Shown one piece after another: positions 62,391 to 64,000 of a stretch of 64,000 bases of DNA. The notes under the pieces are model-generated. The model did not search any database. It had not been told where the DNA came from and was given only the letters and a program-made list of their open reading frames with translations. The stretch lies in the NCBI RefSeq assembly GCF_014137865.1, contig NZ_JACGWU010000003.1:62001-126000 (forward strand), given 5' to 3'. Source of the DNA: Alpinimonas psychrophila (GTDB lineage Bacteria > Actinomycetota > Actinomycetes > Actinomycetales > Microbacteriaceae). Numbering within the stretch: position 1 is the first letter of the stretch; each line of letters begins with the position of its first letter. The position numbers and the translations under genes were made by a program.

Positions 62391-62396
62391 GGGCAC

Positions 62397-62402
62397 AGCA
62401 TA
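62397..62402 (-). promoter_or_regulatory. Leaderless-type -10 box of the HTH gene
   Basis: TATGCT on the minus strand ends six bases before the ATG at 62390; the in-frame GTG at 62396 directly abuts the box and is unlikely. Confidence 0.5.
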
Positions 62403-62439
62403 TTTTGAGAGGCGATGTCGTGACCAAGAATGTGGGGCA

Positions 62440-62452
62440 TGTGGATAACTCA
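62440..62452 (+). promoter_or_regulatory. DnaA-box-like 13-mer, copy 2
   Basis: TGTGGATAACTCA is identical to the copy at 61383 and in the same orientation. It lies between the divergent HTH and SAF-domain genes, about 50 bases upstream of the HTH start. Confidence 0.6.
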
Positions 62453-62524
62453 GTCACCATCCCGCCGTGCGCCGCCACGATGGGGTCTTGCCCCGCAGTC
62501 TGCTGGGCGAGATGGGGGATTTTC

Positions 62525-63178
62525 ATGGTGAACCGTGACGCTCGAATCTTTGGTTCTCGGCACATTGGCATTCGACACATTGACATTCGGCTTGTGATTG
62601 GTCTTGTGCTGGTCGTTGCCTCAATTGCGGGAGTCTACGGCCTCGTTGCCGCCGCTGATCGAACGACCGCGGTCTACATCGCGAGCAGGCCCTTGGCCGC
62701 CGGATACCAGATTCAGGCCCGCGATCTTGACGTGGTGCATGTGCGGTTGGCAGGAGCCTCCGCATCTTATGTGGCCGAAGACGGGTTGCGCCGGGGTGCC
62801 GTCCTGTTACGTCCCCTGGATGCTGGCGAGCTCATTCCGATAGCAGCAATCGGATCCGCGAAGGACGTTACATCCAGCACCCTGGTTCTTGCCCTCACGT
62901 CACCGTTACCGATTGATACCCAACCCGGTTCGATCGTGGACCTGTGGACGGCCCGGCAGCTGGGGCAAAATAGTTTCGGGCCCCCCACAATTTTGGTTCC
63001 CCAAGCGCAAATTCTCCGTGTCATTGAGAGCAGCGGTATTGGGTCGGCATCCCGCGTCGTCAATGTTGAAATCACCATTCCGAGAGACAAGGTCGCGCTG
63101 GTTCTGCAGGCCCAAGCCAACGGCGACGTGACCTCGCTCGTCCCCACGGCCGGCGCGCTCTCGGGGGCAGGGTCGTGA
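62525..63178 (+). CDS. SAF-domain protein (CpaB/RcpC-like)
   Basis: Membrane-anchored protein of 217 residues. A basic N-terminus with a small duplication (RHIGIRHIDIR) is followed by one transmembrane helix (about 22-42) and a SAF domain (YIASRPLAAGYQIQARDLDVVHVRL). Such proteins resemble CpaB/RcpC of Tad/Flp pilus assembly, where SAF domains may bind glycans at the outer face. GGGGGA precedes the ATG. It overlaps the next gene by four bases (GTGA), whose product is CpaE-like, which strengthens the pilus-type reading. Confidence 0.8.
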   Translation: MVNRDARIFGSRHIGIRHIDIRLVIGLVLVVASIAGVYGLVAAADRTTAVYIASRPLAAGYQIQARDLDVVHVRLAGASASYVAEDGLRRGAVLLRPLDAGELIPIAAIGSAKDVTSSTLVLALTSPLPIDTQPGSIVDLWTARQLGQNSFGPPTILVPQAQILRVIESSGIGSASRVVNVEITIPRDKVALVLQAQANGDVTSLVPTAGALSGAGS

Positions 63179-64000
63179 GTCGGGTCGCGTTATGGGTGGG
63201 CGGTTCCGTGGGGGAGCGTCTTGCTGCCGAGGTCGTCGGATCAGAGGATGAGTTGGTGGCCCAGGCAACGACCGCACGTGAAATAATGGCGCTCATTTCC
63301 GCCTCCGGCGTTGATATCGTTGCCGTGAATGCAGATCCAACGCACCTGACACTCGAGCTCATTGACGCGTGCGACATTGCGGGAGTTCGCTTGATCGTCA
63401 TGATTCACGTGGACTCCGACCGACGGCATGCGCTGACCTTGGATTTTCGCGAAACCTGTCGCTCGGATGCGTCGTGGGAATCCATGATTGAACTCTTGCG
63501 CGCACCCTCGTTCGGTGGGGGAAATATTCCCGATCTGGCATTCTTCGACATTACCTCTGATGCGGTTCCCCTGCTTTCCGGCACGGCGACCTCACGGGTT
63601 GCGTCGACTTCGTCAGAAGACTCAGCCGCGGTGGTCTTTGCGTCGGGGGAAACCGGGGTTGCGCCGTTGGTTGCGCCAGTTGTCGCGCCGGTGATCGCGG
63701 TGTGGGGTCCAACGGGTGCACCGGGGCGAACATCCGTTGCCATCAATGTTGCAGCTGAACTTTCGCAAGAAGGGCTCGCCGTTCTGCTCATGGATGCTGA
63801 TCCTTATGGAGGCACAATTGCCCCCAAGCTCGGCTTGCTCGATGAAACCCCCGGCTTTGCGGCGGTCTGTCGATTGGCAGATCAGGAACTGCTGACCCGT
63901 CACGAACTCCAACGCTTGGCGCAACTCGTTGATGTTGGTGGCGTGCGCGATACTCCATTGTGGGTTCTCACGGGCATCCTCCGGACCGATCGATGGCCGG
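63175..64000 (+). CDS. CpaE/MinD-like P-loop protein (truncated by window end)
   Basis: The frame is open from a GTG at 63175 to the end of the window (275 residues seen). An N-terminal receiver-like region (VALWVGGSVGERLAAEVVG, with VIVMIHVD-like strands) is followed by a proline-alanine-valine linker and a MinD-type domain: VIAVWGPTGAPGRTSVAINVA, then LLMDADPYGG. This order matches CpaE/TadZ or the actinobacterial Ssd proteins. The Walker A position has arginine (GAPGRTS) where lysine is normal. Its GTG overlaps the stop of the SAF gene, so the two are translated together. Confidence 0.8.
   Translation, partial: MSRVALWVGGSVGERLAAEVVGSEDELVAQATTAREIMALISASGVDIVAVNADPTHLTLELIDACDIAGVRLIVMIHVDSDRRHALTLDFRETCRSDASWESMIELLRAPSFGGGNIPDLAFFDITSDAVPLLSGTATSRVASTSSEDSAAVVFASGETGVAPLVAPVVAPVIAVWGPTGAPGRTSVAINVAAELSQEGLAVLLMDADPYGGTIAPKLGLLDETPGFAAVCRLADQELLTRHELQRLAQLVDVGGVRDTPLWVLTGILRTDRWP

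Noticed and set aside
1-64000. tRNA, rRNA, CRISPR array, insertion sequence or riboswitch
   Set aside because: No T-loop motif in a tRNA context, no regularly spaced repeats, no transposase and no recognisable riboswitch core were seen.

Overview
The window comes from a GC-rich actinobacterial chromosome, most likely from the family Microbacteriaceae. WhiB, MtrA-MtrB-LpqB, an acyl-CoA carboxylase epsilon subunit, DUF3499 and Rv3235-family proteins are all actinobacterial markers. From memory, the gene order follows the Mycobacterium tuberculosis block from sdhCDAB (Rv3316-Rv3319) back to secA1 (Rv3240c): sdh, cdd, deoA, add, pmmB, punA, lpdA, accA3, maf, accE/accD5, birA, PH protein, GtrA, purK, purE, LCP protein, acyl-CoA dehydrogenase, manA, whiB2, manB, ahcY, mtrAB, lpqB, comF, hpf, secA. 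The family placement is inference; no rRNA is present.

Layout. 1-4.4 kb: the end of PTS enzyme I, then the succinate dehydrogenase operon on the minus strand. 4.5-17.6 kb: mannose-1-phosphate guanylyltransferase, then a nucleoside uptake and salvage region (BMP lipoprotein, ABC ATPase and two permeases, cytidine deaminase, thymidine phosphorylase, adenosine deaminase, and on the minus strand purine nucleoside phosphorylase, phosphopentomutase/phosphomannomutase and a DMT exporter). 17.7-20.3 kb: an LpdA-type flavoprotein, a HigBA toxin-antitoxin pair with its operator, and a gene-free spacer. 20.3-28.8 kb: acyl-CoA carboxylase subunits, Maf, an RNA methyltransferase, biotin ligase, a PH-domain protein, polyprenol-phosphate mannose synthase and GtrA. 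28.9-31.9 kb: purK, purE and an LCP cell-wall ligase.

31.9-39.3 kb is the clearest accessory region: a LacI-family repressor, divergent from a five-gene oligopeptide-type ABC transporter operon that ends in a C45 (penicillin acyltransferase-like) hydrolase. The 128-bp gap between them holds a perfect 22-bp palindrome and a second, weaker copy. 39.3-57.7 kb returns to the conserved block: an O-antigen-ligase-like protein, a glutaryl-CoA-dehydrogenase-like enzyme, manA, whiB, a large membrane glycosyltransferase, DUF5719, manB, ahcY, mtrAB-lpqB, comF and hpf. 57.9-64 kb holds secA and then a poorly understood cluster: Rv3235-family protein, an unknown 238-aa protein, a small HTH protein, a SAF-domain protein and the start of a CpaE/MinD-like ATPase cut by the window end.

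Two themes recur. Mannose and cell-envelope metabolism is heavily represented (manC, manB, manA, ppm, GtrA, GT2, LCP, ligase). Many genes also lack a Shine-Dalgarno sequence and have a TANNNT box ending 6-7 nt before the start codon, the signature of leaderless transcription. I used this box to choose several start codons. No tRNA, rRNA, insertion sequence or CRISPR array was seen.
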